A program made the translations under genes and the position numbers. From Acidobacteriota bacterium (GTDB lineage Bacteria > Acidobacteriota > Terriglobia > Terriglobales > Acidobacteriaceae), in the NCBI GenBank assembly GCA_025353435.1, contig JANXQR010000403.1, forward strand, positions 1 through 27,170: a stretch of DNA of 27,170 nt, written 5' to 3'. The notes under the pieces are model-generated. The model saw only the letters and a program-made list of their open reading frames with translations. It was not told the origin of the DNA and did not search any database. Of the stretch, positions 1 to 8,398 are shown one piece after another. How positions within the stretch are numbered: position 1 is the first letter of the stretch; every line of letters begins with the position of its first letter.

Positions 1-2
1 TC

Positions 3-1535
3 ACGGTTTCCGACATCCTCAAGACGCAGACAGTTGCTCTCTCGGGGACTGGGCTTCTGCCGCCGGAGTTCAGCGTGACTCCGCCAAGCTTGAACTTCGC
101 GGCGCAGCAGGTGGGAGTGGCAAGCGCTCCGGCGACGCTTATTGTGGCGAACGGAGGTGAGGCTCTGATGGCGAACGTCGGGTTCCAGATTACCGGGCCC
201 GCGGCGACCAGCTTTTCGATGGCAACTACCACGTGCGGCGCCATGCTGCTGGCCGGAAGCAACTGCTCGGTGCATGTTGCTTTTCTTCCGGTAGATGCCG
301 GGGCATCGGCGGCAACACTGACAATCTCATCGTCGACGCTAGGGGTGAAAGCGTTCGTTGTGCCACTGAGCGGGACCGGACAGTCATCGAGTGCGTTAGG
401 TGCAAGCCCCGCCAGACTGTCGTTTGCGCCGACAGCGATTGGACAGACCAGCGCCGCCCAGACCGTGACGGTCACCAATTCGGGGGGAAGGGCGGCAAAC
501 GGGCTCTCAGTTACTGCTAGCGGGCCTTTCAGCCTATCCCAGAGCACATGCGGGAGCAGTCTCACCGCGGGGTCCAGTTGCACTGTTGAAACGGCTTTTG
601 CCCCGATGCAGACGGGATTGTTGACCGGGGCCCTAACGATCCAGTCGAGTTCGGTTGCGACGGCGACGAATGTAGCTCTAGTAGGAACGGGTGGGCTTAC
701 GGGCGCCGTTCAAGTGCAGCCTGCCCAGGTGAGTTTTCCCATGACCGGTGTCGGGTCGACTAGCAGCCCGATTACCGTGACTATTTCGAACAACAGCTCT
801 AAGGTTCCACTCGATAACCTTGCGCTGTCGGCAAGCGCCAGTTTCAAGTTGAGCGCCAACACTTGCGGGACTTCCCTGGCCGCTGGCGCGAATTGCTCCG
901 TAGGTGTCGAATCTGTTCCAACGAGCACGGGAGCGCAGGCCGGAACGCTCACCATCGCATCAAGCGAACTGGCCGCGAATGCGACGATTCCACTGTCGGG
1001 AACGGGATTCGACTTCGTCTCGGTTTTGTCGGGCTTGACGAGCCAGACCGTGGTCAGCGGGCAGACCGCAAGTTATTCTCTGACGCTGACTCCGGCCGGC
1101 GGCCCCGCAACATTCACTTTCCAGTGCAACACTCTACCTTCGTATGCGGTGTGCGTATTCAACCCTTTGACTAATGCGGTGGCGGGCAACGCCACAGGAA
1201 CCGAGATGGTGCAGATAACCACAAGCCAGAGTATGGCAATGGCAACCCCGCCACAGTGGGGACTGGCGTGGAAGGCGGTTTCACTGGCGTGCGGGTTGCT
1301 GCTTCTGCCGATCGCTACGCGGAAAAGGCGGCGTCTGCTTGTCGCAATTGGTCTGATGCTCATCATCGTAACCGGCGTGTCGAGTTGCGCGGGCTCGGGC
1401 GGCGGCGGTGGCGGAGGGGGCGGCGGAACCAATCCAACCACACACACGGTCGCCCCAGGAACTTACTCGGTTGCCCTTGTAGTGAATTCGAATTCGGTGC
1501 AACACACTGTCATTCTGACATTGGTGGTGGATTGA
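3..1535 (+). CDS. Choice-of-anchor D (ASH/Hydin-like) repeat protein, 5' end outside the window
   Basis: The reading frame is open from base 3, so the N-terminus lies upstream; the GTG at 75 is internal and has no reason to be the start. About three repeats of roughly 100 residues each carry the pattern L-x-F ... TCG-x(2)-L-x-AG-x(2)-C-x-V ... P-x(3)-G ... L-x-I-x-S and end in SGTG or VGTG. This is typical of choice-of-anchor D / ASH-like beta-sandwich domains, with one conserved Cys pair per repeat. An Ig-like strand region follows. The C-terminal part has two hydrophobic stretches separated by RKRRR, a lipobox-like GVSSC, ten Gly residues (bases 1398-1427), and a short APGTYSVAL beta-type tail. 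The protein is probably exported and surface-bound. Its ligand is unknown. The repeat family call is good; the function is not known. Confidence 0.75.
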   Translation, partial: TVSDILKTQTVALSGTGLLPPEFSVTPPSLNFAAQQVGVASAPATLIVANGGEALMANVGFQITGPAATSFSMATTTCGAMLLAGSNCSVHVAFLPVDAGASAATLTISSSTLGVKAFVVPLSGTGQSSSALGASPARLSFAPTAIGQTSAAQTVTVTNSGGRAANGLSVTASGPFSLSQSTCGSSLTAGSSCTVETAFAPMQTGLLTGALTIQSSSVATATNVALVGTGGLTGAVQVQPAQVSFPMTGVGSTSSPITVTISNNSSKVPLDNLALSASASFKLSANTCGTSLAAGANCSVGVESVPTSTGAQAGTLTIASSELAANATIPLSGTGFDFVSVLSGLTSQTVVSGQTASYSLTLTPAGGPATFTFQCNTLPSYAVCVFNPLTNAVAGNATGTEMVQITTSQSMAMATPPQWGLAWKAVSLACGLLLLPIATRKRRRLLVAIGLMLIIVTGVSSCAGSGGGGGGGGGGTNPTTHTVAPGTYSVALVVNSNSVQHTVILTLVVD

Positions 1536-1652
1536 GATTAGGAGAAAGGGGATCGTGGTTTTGGGGGCATGGAACGGAGGATGGTGAACTAACCGACCGG
1601 CTATACTTTAAGTTCGATTGCACAAAAACACCCTGCGGGAGAAGCAAAGAGA

Positions 1653-1964
1653 ATGGCCGTAAAAGTTACGTTGAACGATGTGCAGCGTGTTGCTGAGCTG
1701 GCGCATCTGGAGCTTTCGGCGGAAGAGACGCCGCGCATGGTTGGCGATCTGAACGCGATTCTCGACTACGTGGCGGAGTTGAACGAACTGGACACCACGG
1801 GCGTTGCGCCGCTGGCCCAGATAAGTGAGTTGGAAGGGGCCGGCGGATCGGGATGGCTGCGACTGGACGCGGTCCAACCTTCGCTGGACCGCGCCGTGGT
1901 AATGCCCGAAGCGCCGGAGACCGATGGCGCATTTTTCAAGGTGCCGAAAGTGATTGAGCGCTAG
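1653..1964 (+). CDS. gatC: Asp-tRNA(Asn)/Glu-tRNA(Gln) amidotransferase subunit C
   Basis: This 103-residue protein has the usual GatC length. It shows the family pattern: an N-terminal helix with VAELAHLELSAEE, the ILDYV-x-L-x-ELDTTGV helix, an LRxD segment and the C-terminal FKVPKVIE signature. GatC is the small belt subunit that holds GatA and GatB together; the GatCAB complex converts Glu-tRNA(Gln) or Asp-tRNA(Asn) to the amidated form in the cytoplasm. The ATG at 1653 is preceded by GGGAGA at 1637-1642. A TATACT at 1602-1607 could be a -10 box, but I see no good -35 element. gatA follows after 56 bases, consistent with one transcript. gatB is not in the window. Confidence 0.95.
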   Translation: MAVKVTLNDVQRVAELAHLELSAEETPRMVGDLNAILDYVAELNELDTTGVAPLAQISELEGAGGSGWLRLDAVQPSLDRAVVMPEAPETDGAFFKVPKVIER

Positions 1965-2020
1965 AGAATCGTTGTCTGTGAACAGGCAATAGAGAACGCC
2001 GTTGAACGAAAGGATTGCGA

Positions 2021-3487
2021 TTGGCCGGCGAGATCAAAACTGCTGAGACTTTTGTTGAAAAGCCGAAGACGCTGGCTGCCTTGCAAGAGGAAATCGCCTC
2101 CGGCAGCGTGAAAGCATCGGATCTTGCTTCCAGTTACTATGACCGGATTGCGGCTGTGAATCCGCACCTGAATATTTACCTCAGCCTGACCAAAGACCGC
2201 GCGATGGCCCAGGCAGAGCGCGTGGATGCGATGGCAGTCAAGGGCGATCCGCTGCCGCCGCTGGCCGGCGTTCCCGTGGGCATCAAGGACGTGCTGGTGA
2301 TGAAGGGCGCTCCGGCAACGGCTGGGTCGAGAATTCTGGAGGGGTATCATCCGCCCTATGACGCAACCGCAGTTGCAAGGCTTGAGGCAGCCGGAGCGGT
2401 GCTGCTAGGAAAGCTGAATTGCGATGAATTTGCGATGGGCTCGTCGAATGAAAATTCAGGATACGGGCCGGTGCGGAATCCAGTGGATCCGGAGCGGGTG
2501 CCGGGCGGCTCGAGCGGCGGTTCCGCGGCGGCGGTTGCGGCAAATATGGCGGTGGCGACGCTTGGCACGGATACTGGAGGTTCGATTCGCCAGCCGGCCA
2601 GCTTTTGTGGCGTGGTGGGCGTGCTTCCCACTTACGGGCGGGTGTCGCGCTATGGGCTCATCGCATTTGCTTCGTCGCTGGATCGGGTAGGGCCGTTTGC
2701 GGGCAATGTGCGTGACGCCGCCGCTCTGCTGAGCGTGATTGCGGGGCGCGACGAGAAGGACGCGACCAGTTCGCCGGCGCCGGTGCCGGATTTCGCCACA
2801 CAAAGCGACAAGCCGGCGGAAGGCCTGCGCATTGGCGTTCCGGGGGAGTATTTTGCCGAGGGCCTGGACCCCGAGGTTCGCGCGGCGATCGAGAAGGGCA
2901 TCGACGCCCTGAAGGCCGCGGGGTGTGCGGTTAAGCGGGTGTCATTGCCGCACACCAAGTACGCCATTCCGACTTACTACCTGGTGGCAACGGCTGAGGC
3001 CAGCGCGAATTTGGCGCGCTTTGACGGAGTTCGCTACGGGTACCGCTCCAAAGCCTCTGAAACATTGGGTTCGATGTATCGGCACTCTCGGGATGAAGCG
3101 TTTGGCGCGGAGGTGAAGCGGCGCATCTTGCTGGGCACCTACGCGCTGTCGGCAGGCTACTACGATGCGTATTACGGCAAGGCACAGCAGGTGCGCCGGC
3201 TGCTTGCGGAGGAGTTTTTGCGGGCGTTTGCGGATGTGGATGCGATCGTGACGCCGACATCGCCAGTGCCTGCGTTCAAGCTGGGAGAAAAGACCGGCGA
3301 TCCTCTTTCAATGTATCTGGCGGATATTTATACGGTTACGGCCAGCTTGGCCGGAATCTGCGGCGTTTCAGTGCCGTGCGGAAACACGAGCGCCGGCCTT
3401 CCGGTGGGCATGCAGGTTTTGGCCGCACATTTTAATGAAGGCACGGCCTTCCGGGTGGCACGTGCGATAGAAGCGGCGCAACTGTAG
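2021..3487 (+). CDS. gatA: Asp-tRNA(Asn)/Glu-tRNA(Gln) amidotransferase subunit A
   Basis: This is an amidase-signature enzyme of 488 residues, normal for GatA. It releases ammonia from glutamine for transamidation of mischarged tRNA. The Ser-cisSer-Lys catalytic triad is visible: Lys89 in PVGIKD, Ser164 in GGSSGGS and Ser188 in GTDTGGS, with spacing matching the characterised enzymes. I chose the TTG at 2021 because AAGGA at 2009-2013 sits 7 bases ahead of it. The in-frame TTG at 2015 is only one base from that ribosome binding site. There is no ATG near the conserved N-terminus. The gene follows gatC and probably shares its transcript. The family call is firm; the exact start is less certain. 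Confidence 0.96.
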   Translation: MAGEIKTAETFVEKPKTLAALQEEIASGSVKASDLASSYYDRIAAVNPHLNIYLSLTKDRAMAQAERVDAMAVKGDPLPPLAGVPVGIKDVLVMKGAPATAGSRILEGYHPPYDATAVARLEAAGAVLLGKLNCDEFAMGSSNENSGYGPVRNPVDPERVPGGSSGGSAAAVAANMAVATLGTDTGGSIRQPASFCGVVGVLPTYGRVSRYGLIAFASSLDRVGPFAGNVRDAAALLSVIAGRDEKDATSSPAPVPDFATQSDKPAEGLRIGVPGEYFAEGLDPEVRAAIEKGIDALKAAGCAVKRVSLPHTKYAIPTYYLVATAEASANLARFDGVRYGYRSKASETLGSMYRHSRDEAFGAEVKRRILLGTYALSAGYYDAYYGKAQQVRRLLAEEFLRAFADVDAIVTPTSPVPAFKLGEKTGDPLSMYLADIYTVTASLAGICGVSVPCGNTSAGLPVGMQVLAAHFNEGTAFRVARAIEAAQL

Positions 3488-3508
3488 TTAGCAAGGAGCG
3501 GTACCGTC

Positions 3509-4258
3509 ATGCTGGAACGACGGATAATTGGATTCGCTGTGGGGATTCTGGGAGCCATGCTGGCCCTGAGCCCCCATTGTTTTGCGGCCGCGAAGAAGCC
3601 GCATGTCGTGGGGCTGGGTGCGGTAAAGAAGGTCGCCTACTCGAAGGCTGGGGACCCGTCGGGAGCGCTGGCCAGTGAGGAGACACTCAGGATTCGTCCG
3701 CTGATTGCGGATGGCGCCTTGAAGGAGTGGACCACTGGCGAGGCGCATGACGTGACTGATCGCAGTTTTGTGGTGCGGCGTGCCGTCCGGCTGAATGATG
3801 AGCTGCCAGGAGAGAAGCCGGCCGGGGGAGCGCCGCGGGGGCACTGGGTGTGGCAGCGCGGTCCGTGGCTGCTGATTGACCGGGTAACCGGGCACGTGGC
3901 TGTGCTGAAGCTCCCTGATTACGATCCGGGCGTCAGCCAGGTGAGTTGGTTTAGGGACTTTGGCGCGTATTGTGGACTTACATCCAGCGGAAAGAGCGTG
4001 TACGCGATCGTGGCGCAGTTGGCAGCCCGGAGGCCGCTGCTGGCGAAGAAACTGGAGGCTTTCGCTCCTGATTTGAAGGAACAGGTGGATCCAGTGTGCG
4101 CAGGGACGGAATGGCAACGCGAACCGCTACGAGTCACGTTTCACCCGGCTGGGCGGGAGCCGGCGAGCTTTGCGGTGGTTCCGGGATCGGCGATGCTGGT
4201 TGAGGATGCCTCGGACGAGTCGGAGGCGGCGGCACCCCCCGCAAAGGCCAACGAATAG
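3509..4258 (+). CDS. Exported protein of unknown function
   Basis: This 249-residue protein has an N-terminal signal peptide: MLERR, then a hydrophobic core to about residue 22, with possible cleavage near CFA-AAKK. The remainder is soluble, contains scattered Trp residues and three Cys (one pair near residues 150-200), and ends in an acidic, Ala-rich tail. I do not recognise the family. AAGGAG at 3493-3498 is 10 bases ahead of the ATG. It begins 21 bases after the gatA stop, so it may be cotranscribed with gatCA, though nothing links it to tRNA amidation. It is probably periplasmic or secreted. Base composition and codon use look like the neighbours. Confidence 0.7.
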   Translation: MLERRIIGFAVGILGAMLALSPHCFAAAKKPHVVGLGAVKKVAYSKAGDPSGALASEETLRIRPLIADGALKEWTTGEAHDVTDRSFVVRRAVRLNDELPGEKPAGGAPRGHWVWQRGPWLLIDRVTGHVAVLKLPDYDPGVSQVSWFRDFGAYCGLTSSGKSVYAIVAQLAARRPLLAKKLEAFAPDLKEQVDPVCAGTEWQREPLRVTFHPAGREPASFAVVPGSAMLVEDASDESEAAAPPAKANE

Positions 4259-4354
4259 CGCCCAAGGCGGCCTTTGAGCAGGTTCCCAGCCATACGGACC
4301 GGGTTCATCACGCTCGGCGCCGCGGTACCACGAGCTCGCGCCGCTACACTCCCT

Positions 4355-4570
4355 TTACGCGGCTTCCTGATCGTGACTGCGACGGAAGCGGAGCACGAGC
4401 GGTGAACGCGCATAGATCAGAACTTGCGGGTAGTATGCGGTGCGACGGACCCGGCGGCGTCTTCCCGTGTGAAGTTCTTTTGAGAAGCCCCAAAGAGCCC
4501 AAAAGCAAAAAGCGAGAATAGCCCCCAGGGGAATCATCAGCAGCAGAGTTGCGTCGAAGTTGTTGGACAT
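4355..4570 (-). CDS. Small single-helix membrane protein, unknown function
   Basis: This is a 71-residue protein with one hydrophobic helix at about residues 8-30 (LLLMIPLGAILAFCFWALWGF), followed by a strongly basic stretch with RRRRVRR and a basic C-terminus. The frame is open further upstream, but the ATG at 4570 is the sensible start because AAGGAGA (4575-4581 on this strand) lies just ahead of it. The positive-inside rule suggests the basic tail is cytoplasmic. It converges with the exported protein upstream and is divergent from the yajC operon. I do not recognise the family. The strong ribosome binding site and clear helix argue that it is real. Confidence 0.6.
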   Translation of the reverse strand: MSNNFDATLLLMIPLGAILAFCFWALWGFSKELHTGRRRRVRRTAYYPQVLIYARSPLVLRFRRSHDQEAA

Positions 4571-4734
4571 TACGTCTCCTTTACGCGCGCCGAAATCGAT
4601 GGAGCCGGTGTTTCGGCGGGGCGGAACTTGCAACAGCTCTAGAAGACGCTTCCGGATATAAAGGCGGAGCGACCGTTCAGTAAGGTTTTTGTAAGGGGCG
4701 ATGGAGCGCGAAAGGCCTGTGATATGGGTCATCC

Positions 4735-4749
4735 GGCATTGCGAATGCC
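4735..4749. promoter_or_regulatory. Operator-like perfect inverted repeat abutting the yajC promoter
   Basis: GGCATT-GCG-AATGCC is a perfect 6+3+6 dyad whose last base touches the TTGACA -35 element at 4750. That position is typical of a regulator site. The regulator is unknown, so the regulatory role is inferred. Confidence 0.4.
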
Positions 4750-4777
4750 TTGACACGGCCCCGGCTCCGCGTATCTT
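4750..4777 (+). promoter_or_regulatory. Sigma-70-type promoter for the yajC-secD-secF transcript
   Basis: TTGACA at 4750-4755 (consensus -35) is followed after 16 bases by TATCTT at 4772-4777 (4 of 6 matches to the -10). Transcription would start near 4784, leaving a leader of about 330 nt before yajC. It is the best promoter in the first half of the window. Confidence 0.6.
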
Positions 4778-4783
4778 ATCTTG

Positions 4784-5111
4784 CTAGGCAATCTTTTGGG
4801 ATCTGTCCGTTGGCAATAGTAGTTAGGGGCACGGTTTTGCCGAATCTGGGGTTGTGGGATTCGGGTTGGCCGGATTGGAATTCCAAGGGAAAGCCTTGTC
4901 GAACAGGAAGTCGACGGGAACTGGACCGGAGGCGCGGTGCATGCGGACGAGAGTCCGGCAGGCAACCCAGGCGGGTTCAAGTTTCCGCGTCTGCGTCCGT
5001 TATGCGGCCGGAACGTTTCCCGGAGACAAATTTATTTCAGGCGCCGGGCCCAGGTCCGGGTGTGCCTGTGCCCGAGCGGTTCGTGGAAGTCGCGACGCCG
5101 GGCGGCAAAGG
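4784..5111 (+). other. Long leader ahead of yajC, possibly structured RNA
   Basis: About 330 bases lie between the probable transcription start and yajC. I see no convincing gene. An open frame ends in an ATGA overlap with yajC at 5112-5115, but it lacks a ribosome binding site and has low-complexity Gly/Pro content. Structural elements are present: a 12-base palindrome TTGGAATTCCAA at 4875-4886, and a hairpin at 4942-4960 whose GGAC/GTCC stem closes on a GAGA (GNRA-type) loop. I could not match it to 6S RNA, SRP RNA, RNase P RNA or a known riboswitch. Confidence 0.35.
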
Positions 5112-5438
5112 ATGAGCGTGGCAATCAGTTTGGCGATGTTCGCGGGTTCGCCCGCGGGTGGGGGAAGCGGCTTATTTTCGTTCCTCCCCTTGTTATTGAT
5201 CCCGGTACTCTACCTGGTGATGATTCGTCCGCAGCAGAAGCGGCAGAAGCAATGGCAGTCGATGCTAAGCAGCATCAAGGCTGGGGACAAGGTGACGACT
5301 TCAGGCGGGATTCGCGGGACAATTCTCTCCATCAAGGACGACGTCATAATCATCAAGGTGGCGCCGGACGGGATCAAGATGGAAATCGCCAAGAGCGCGA
5401 TCGCGTCAGTGACTACACCGGAGACGTCGGTCTCGTAG
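5112..5438 (+). CDS. yajC: Preprotein translocase accessory subunit YajC
   Basis: This 108-residue protein is the normal size for YajC. It has a short N-terminus, one membrane helix at about residues 22-38 (FSFLPLLLIPVLYLVMI), the family motif IRPQQKRQKQ directly after it, and a small cytoplasmic domain with the KAGDKVTTSGGIRGTI signature. YajC binds SecD and SecF and assists the SecYEG translocon. The ATG at 5112 overlaps the AAAGGA sequence, so translation may start at the in-frame GTG at 5118, which has that site 5 bases ahead. Longer upstream extensions of this frame do not look like protein. secD follows after 85 bases. Confidence 0.93.
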   Translation: MSVAISLAMFAGSPAGGGSGLFSFLPLLLIPVLYLVMIRPQQKRQKQWQSMLSSIKAGDKVTTSGGIRGTILSIKDDVIIIKVAPDGIKMEIAKSAIASVTTPETSVS

Positions 5439-5523
5439 GCGGCGTCGTTTTTTAGTTTTGGCATAGAGAATGGAGTGCCTCCGGGCCCTACCTCTCAGAA
5501 ATCTCGAATAGAGAAGTGAAACG

Positions 5524-7143
5524 ATGAAGAAGAATCTCACAGGCAGAATTTGGCTGATCGTCGCTGTGCTCCTGGTTTGCATTTATGGCATCTTTGGCAT
5601 ACCGCATGGAGTGAGCGGCAAGGCGCTGACAGACGCACTCACAAATCGCATTCACCTTGGGCTAGATCTCAAGGGTGGCGCACACCTGATTTTGCATGTG
5701 CAGGTGAGCGAAGCAGTGAGCGAGGAGACCGACAACACCGTTGCTCGGTTGCAACAGGATTTGAAGACCGCCAAGGTGACGTTTACCCGCGTCTTCAAGC
5801 CTGATCCGGCGAACAAGCCGACGCTGGTCGAGGTCGACGGGATCGCGCCCGCGAACGCCACGGTGGCGCGGTCCACCTTCGATACCAAGTACTCCACCGA
5901 ATTCGACGTGAGCAGCGGCGCCAACGGTATGTTTACGCTGACCATGAAGCCGAACTTCCAGAACGATATGGAGAAGCGCACCGTCGCGCAGGCCATCGAG
6001 ACGATTCGCGACCGCGTGGACTCGCTGGGTGTGAGTGAGCCGGTCATTCAGGAATACAACCTGGGCGCGAATCAGATCCTTGTGGAACTGCCCGGTATCT
6101 CCGATCTCGACCGAGTGAAGAGCATTATTCAATCGACGGCGCGCCTGGAGATTCACCCGGTGGTGGGCGGGCCTTATCCTACCGAGCAGGCCGCACTTCA
6201 AACCGTGGGCGGGAATCTGCCTCCTGACGAGGAGATTCTGCACTTCTCCGGATCGATCGGGAATCAGTCGGGCGGCGACAGCGTTTACGTCGTGCAGCGC
6301 GTAGCCGTGGTGGCTGGAAGCGACTTCCGCTCCGCCGATCCGAATGTGAACCAGAATACCGGGCAGCGCGAAGTCCAGTTCACGCTGACCAACGACGCAG
6401 GCGAAAAGTTTTACGAGTACACCAAGGCCAACATCGGGAATCCGATGGCGGTGGTCATGGGCGGTACGGTCCGCGAAGTGGCCAACATCAAGGGTGCGAT
6501 TCACGATACCGGCGTGATTGAGGGCAGCTTCAGCGAGGATGAAGTGGGCGCGCTCTCCAAGCTGCTTCGTACCGGCGCGTTGCCGGCTTCGCTGGATGAG
6601 ATCGAGACACGTACCGTAGGCGCTTCACTGGGGGCCGATTCGATTAAAGAGGGCGTCACGGCGGCGATTGTAGGCATGATGGTGGTGATGATCTTCATGC
6701 TCATTTACTACCGCGGATCGGGCATTAACGCTGACTTGGCGCTGATCCTGAACCTGCTCATACTGCTTGGATTCATGGGCTACTCAACAGCCACTCTCAC
6801 GCTGCCCGGCATCGCCGGCGTCATCCTGACTATTGGTATGGGCGTGGACTCCAACGTGCTGATTTTCGAGCGCATCCGTGAAGAAGTGCGAGCGGGCAAG
6901 GCGGCTTCGGCGGCAGTTGACCAGGGATTTGCGCACGCCTGGATCACCATTGTTGACACCCACGTAACTACGATTGTTTCGGCGGCCATCCTGTTCCTGT
7001 TCGGCACCGGACCAGTGAAGGGCTTTGCGACCACGCTGACCTTTGGTTTGCTGGCCAACCTGTTCACGGCTGTGTTTGTTTCGCGGACGATCTTTGATGC
7101 TCACCTGAACAAGATGAAGCCGGGCGAAATGGTTTCGATTTAA
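5524..7143 (+). CDS. secD: Protein translocase subunit SecD
   Basis: This 539-residue inner-membrane protein uses the proton gradient to pull exported proteins from SecYEG at a late stage. An N-terminal helix lies at about 9-26, followed by the LGLDLKGG motif at 45-52, a large periplasmic P1 region with IRDRVDSLGVSEP, then GAIHDTG and LRTGALPASL. The C-terminal helix bundle contains GIAGVILTIGMGVDSNVLIFERIREE, shortened here to its key part GMGVDSNVLIFERI. Length and motif order fit separate SecD rather than the fused SecDF form. Only a weak purine-rich ribosome binding site is visible before the ATG. secF follows after 117 bases. Confidence 0.97.
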   Translation: MKKNLTGRIWLIVAVLLVCIYGIFGIPHGVSGKALTDALTNRIHLGLDLKGGAHLILHVQVSEAVSEETDNTVARLQQDLKTAKVTFTRVFKPDPANKPTLVEVDGIAPANATVARSTFDTKYSTEFDVSSGANGMFTLTMKPNFQNDMEKRTVAQAIETIRDRVDSLGVSEPVIQEYNLGANQILVELPGISDLDRVKSIIQSTARLEIHPVVGGPYPTEQAALQTVGGNLPPDEEILHFSGSIGNQSGGDSVYVVQRVAVVAGSDFRSADPNVNQNTGQREVQFTLTNDAGEKFYEYTKANIGNPMAVVMGGTVREVANIKGAIHDTGVIEGSFSEDEVGALSKLLRTGALPASLDEIETRTVGASLGADSIKEGVTAAIVGMMVVMIFMLIYYRGSGINADLALILNLLILLGFMGYSTATLTLPGIAGVILTIGMGVDSNVLIFERIREEVRAGKAASAAVDQGFAHAWITIVDTHVTTIVSAAILFLFGTGPVKGFATTLTFGLLANLFTAVFVSRTIFDAHLNKMKPGEMVSI

Positions 7144-7260
7144 GAGGCGTGGAATTGGGGCTGGTTCCCAGACCTCTGAATCGAGATCTGGGGCATCAGA
7201 CACTTATTTGGAAAGCCGGAGCCCAGTGGGCTTCATGGAAACAGGAAGGTAGAGATTTAA

Positions 7261-8232
7261 GTGGAATTCTTTCGCGGCGTAAACATCGACTGGCTCGGCA
7301 AGAAGTGGTATTTCCTGGCCTTCAGCCTTCTCTTCAGCGTGGCCGGACTCGTATCAATGGGGTGGCATTGGACCCAGACCGGCAGCCCGGTTCCGCTGGG
7401 CGTGGACTTCCGCGGCGGCACCGAGGTGCAGGTGCAGTTCGCCAACCGGCCCGACATCGGTGCTATCCGCCAGGCGGTGGACGCGGCCGGAATTCGCGAC
7501 GCCAAGATCCAGGCTTATGGCGGCGACGTCAACCGCAATGAAGTGCTGATCAGCCTGCCCGAGCAAAAGAATGAGACCAGCCTCGACGCCGGCAGGCAGC
7601 AGATTGTGAACGCGCTGCACGCGCACTATAACAACCCATTTCAGGACTCGGGTGTGAAGGTGGACGTGGTGGGGCCGACAGTTGGCCACCAACTCGAGTC
7701 AAAGGCATTTTGGGCCACAATTTACTCCCTGATGGGCATGTTGGTTTACCTGTGGTTCCGTTTCCAGCTGATTTACGGTGTCGCCGCTGTGGTGGCCTGT
7801 TTTCACGACACTCTCATTACGGTGGGATTCTTCGCTCTGACGGGCCAGGAGATCAGCCTGACGGTGATTGCGGCCATCCTCACGCTGGTCGGCTATTCCA
7901 TGAACGACACCATCGTGGTCTTCGACCGAATTCGCGAAAATCTGCGCCTGAGCCGCCGGGAATCGCTGCCGGACGTGGTGAATCGCAGCATTAATCAGAC
8001 GCTGAGCCGAACCGTGCTCACCTCGGGTCTGACCTTCCTCACCGTGCTCTCGCTCTATGTTTTTGGCGGCCAGGTCCTTCGGGGCTTTTCATTTGCACTG
8101 GTTGTGGGTATTCTCATCGGGACATATTCGTCGATCGCCATTGCAGCGCCAATGCTCGTGGCCTATCAGCAGTGGCGCTCGAGCAATGGAAAGGCGGTTG
8201 TGCTGCCGGCCGCCAAGCGTGTCCGCACGTAG
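7261..8232 (+). CDS. secF: Protein translocase subunit SecF
   Basis: This 323-residue protein is the partner of SecD in the SecDF motor. Its first helix lies at about 16-35, followed by GVDFRGGT at 47-54. The C-terminal five-helix region carries GYSMNDTIVVFDRIREN around 211-227, the hallmark SecF motif. The start is GTG at 7261, with AGGAAGG at 7243-7249 upstream at 11 bases spacing; no ATG fits better. The 117-base gap from secD is longer than usual for this pair, but I see no promoter or terminator in it, so one transcript from the 4750 promoter is likely. Confidence 0.96.
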   Translation: MEFFRGVNIDWLGKKWYFLAFSLLFSVAGLVSMGWHWTQTGSPVPLGVDFRGGTEVQVQFANRPDIGAIRQAVDAAGIRDAKIQAYGGDVNRNEVLISLPEQKNETSLDAGRQQIVNALHAHYNNPFQDSGVKVDVVGPTVGHQLESKAFWATIYSLMGMLVYLWFRFQLIYGVAAVVACFHDTLITVGFFALTGQEISLTVIAAILTLVGYSMNDTIVVFDRIRENLRLSRRESLPDVVNRSINQTLSRTVLTSGLTFLTVLSLYVFGGQVLRGFSFALVVGILIGTYSSIAIAAPMLVAYQQWRSSNGKAVVLPAAKRVRT

Positions 8233-8239
8233 TTTTTTT
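8217..8239 (+). terminator. Weak candidate terminator at the end of secF
   Basis: A short stem (GCGTG 8217-8221 with CACGT 8226-8230, including one G-U pair) overlaps the secF stop codon and is followed by seven T at 8233-8239. The stem is only 5 bp, so efficiency is doubtful. Confidence 0.3.
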
Positions 8240-8270
8240 CTCCGGAATCGCGCTTGGATGCTAACACCCT

Positions 8271-8300
8271 TTGCATCATTGAGCGATGTTCTGGTATAGG
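8271..8300 (+). promoter_or_regulatory. Possible promoter for the tonB gene
   Basis: TTGCAT at 8271-8276 and TATAGG at 8295-8300 are separated by 18 bases. Each matches the sigma-70 consensus only partly. The position, about 100 bases ahead of tonB and after the secF T-run, supports the call. Confidence 0.35.
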
Positions 8301-8398
8301 TTGGAGCACGCTGCTGGGAGCAGATTGGGCGTCCGGGAACATTCACGGTTTCCGCGGTGTCTAAATTGAGGTAAGCAAACCCGATCCGAGGCTGGCCT

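Noticed and set aside
4970..4995. GGGTTCAAG resembling a tRNA T-loop
   Set aside because: The flanking bases cannot form the T-stem, and no acceptor or anticodon arm surrounds it.
4854..5111. Long N-terminal extension of YajC
   Set aside because: YajC homologues begin near the membrane helix; the extra residues are Arg/Gly-rich with no family resemblance.
4750..5115. Open frame overlapping yajC by ATGA
   Set aside because: Its start overlaps the promoter, there is no ribosome binding site, and the sequence is low-complexity Gly/Pro/Arg. Kept only as part of the leader description.
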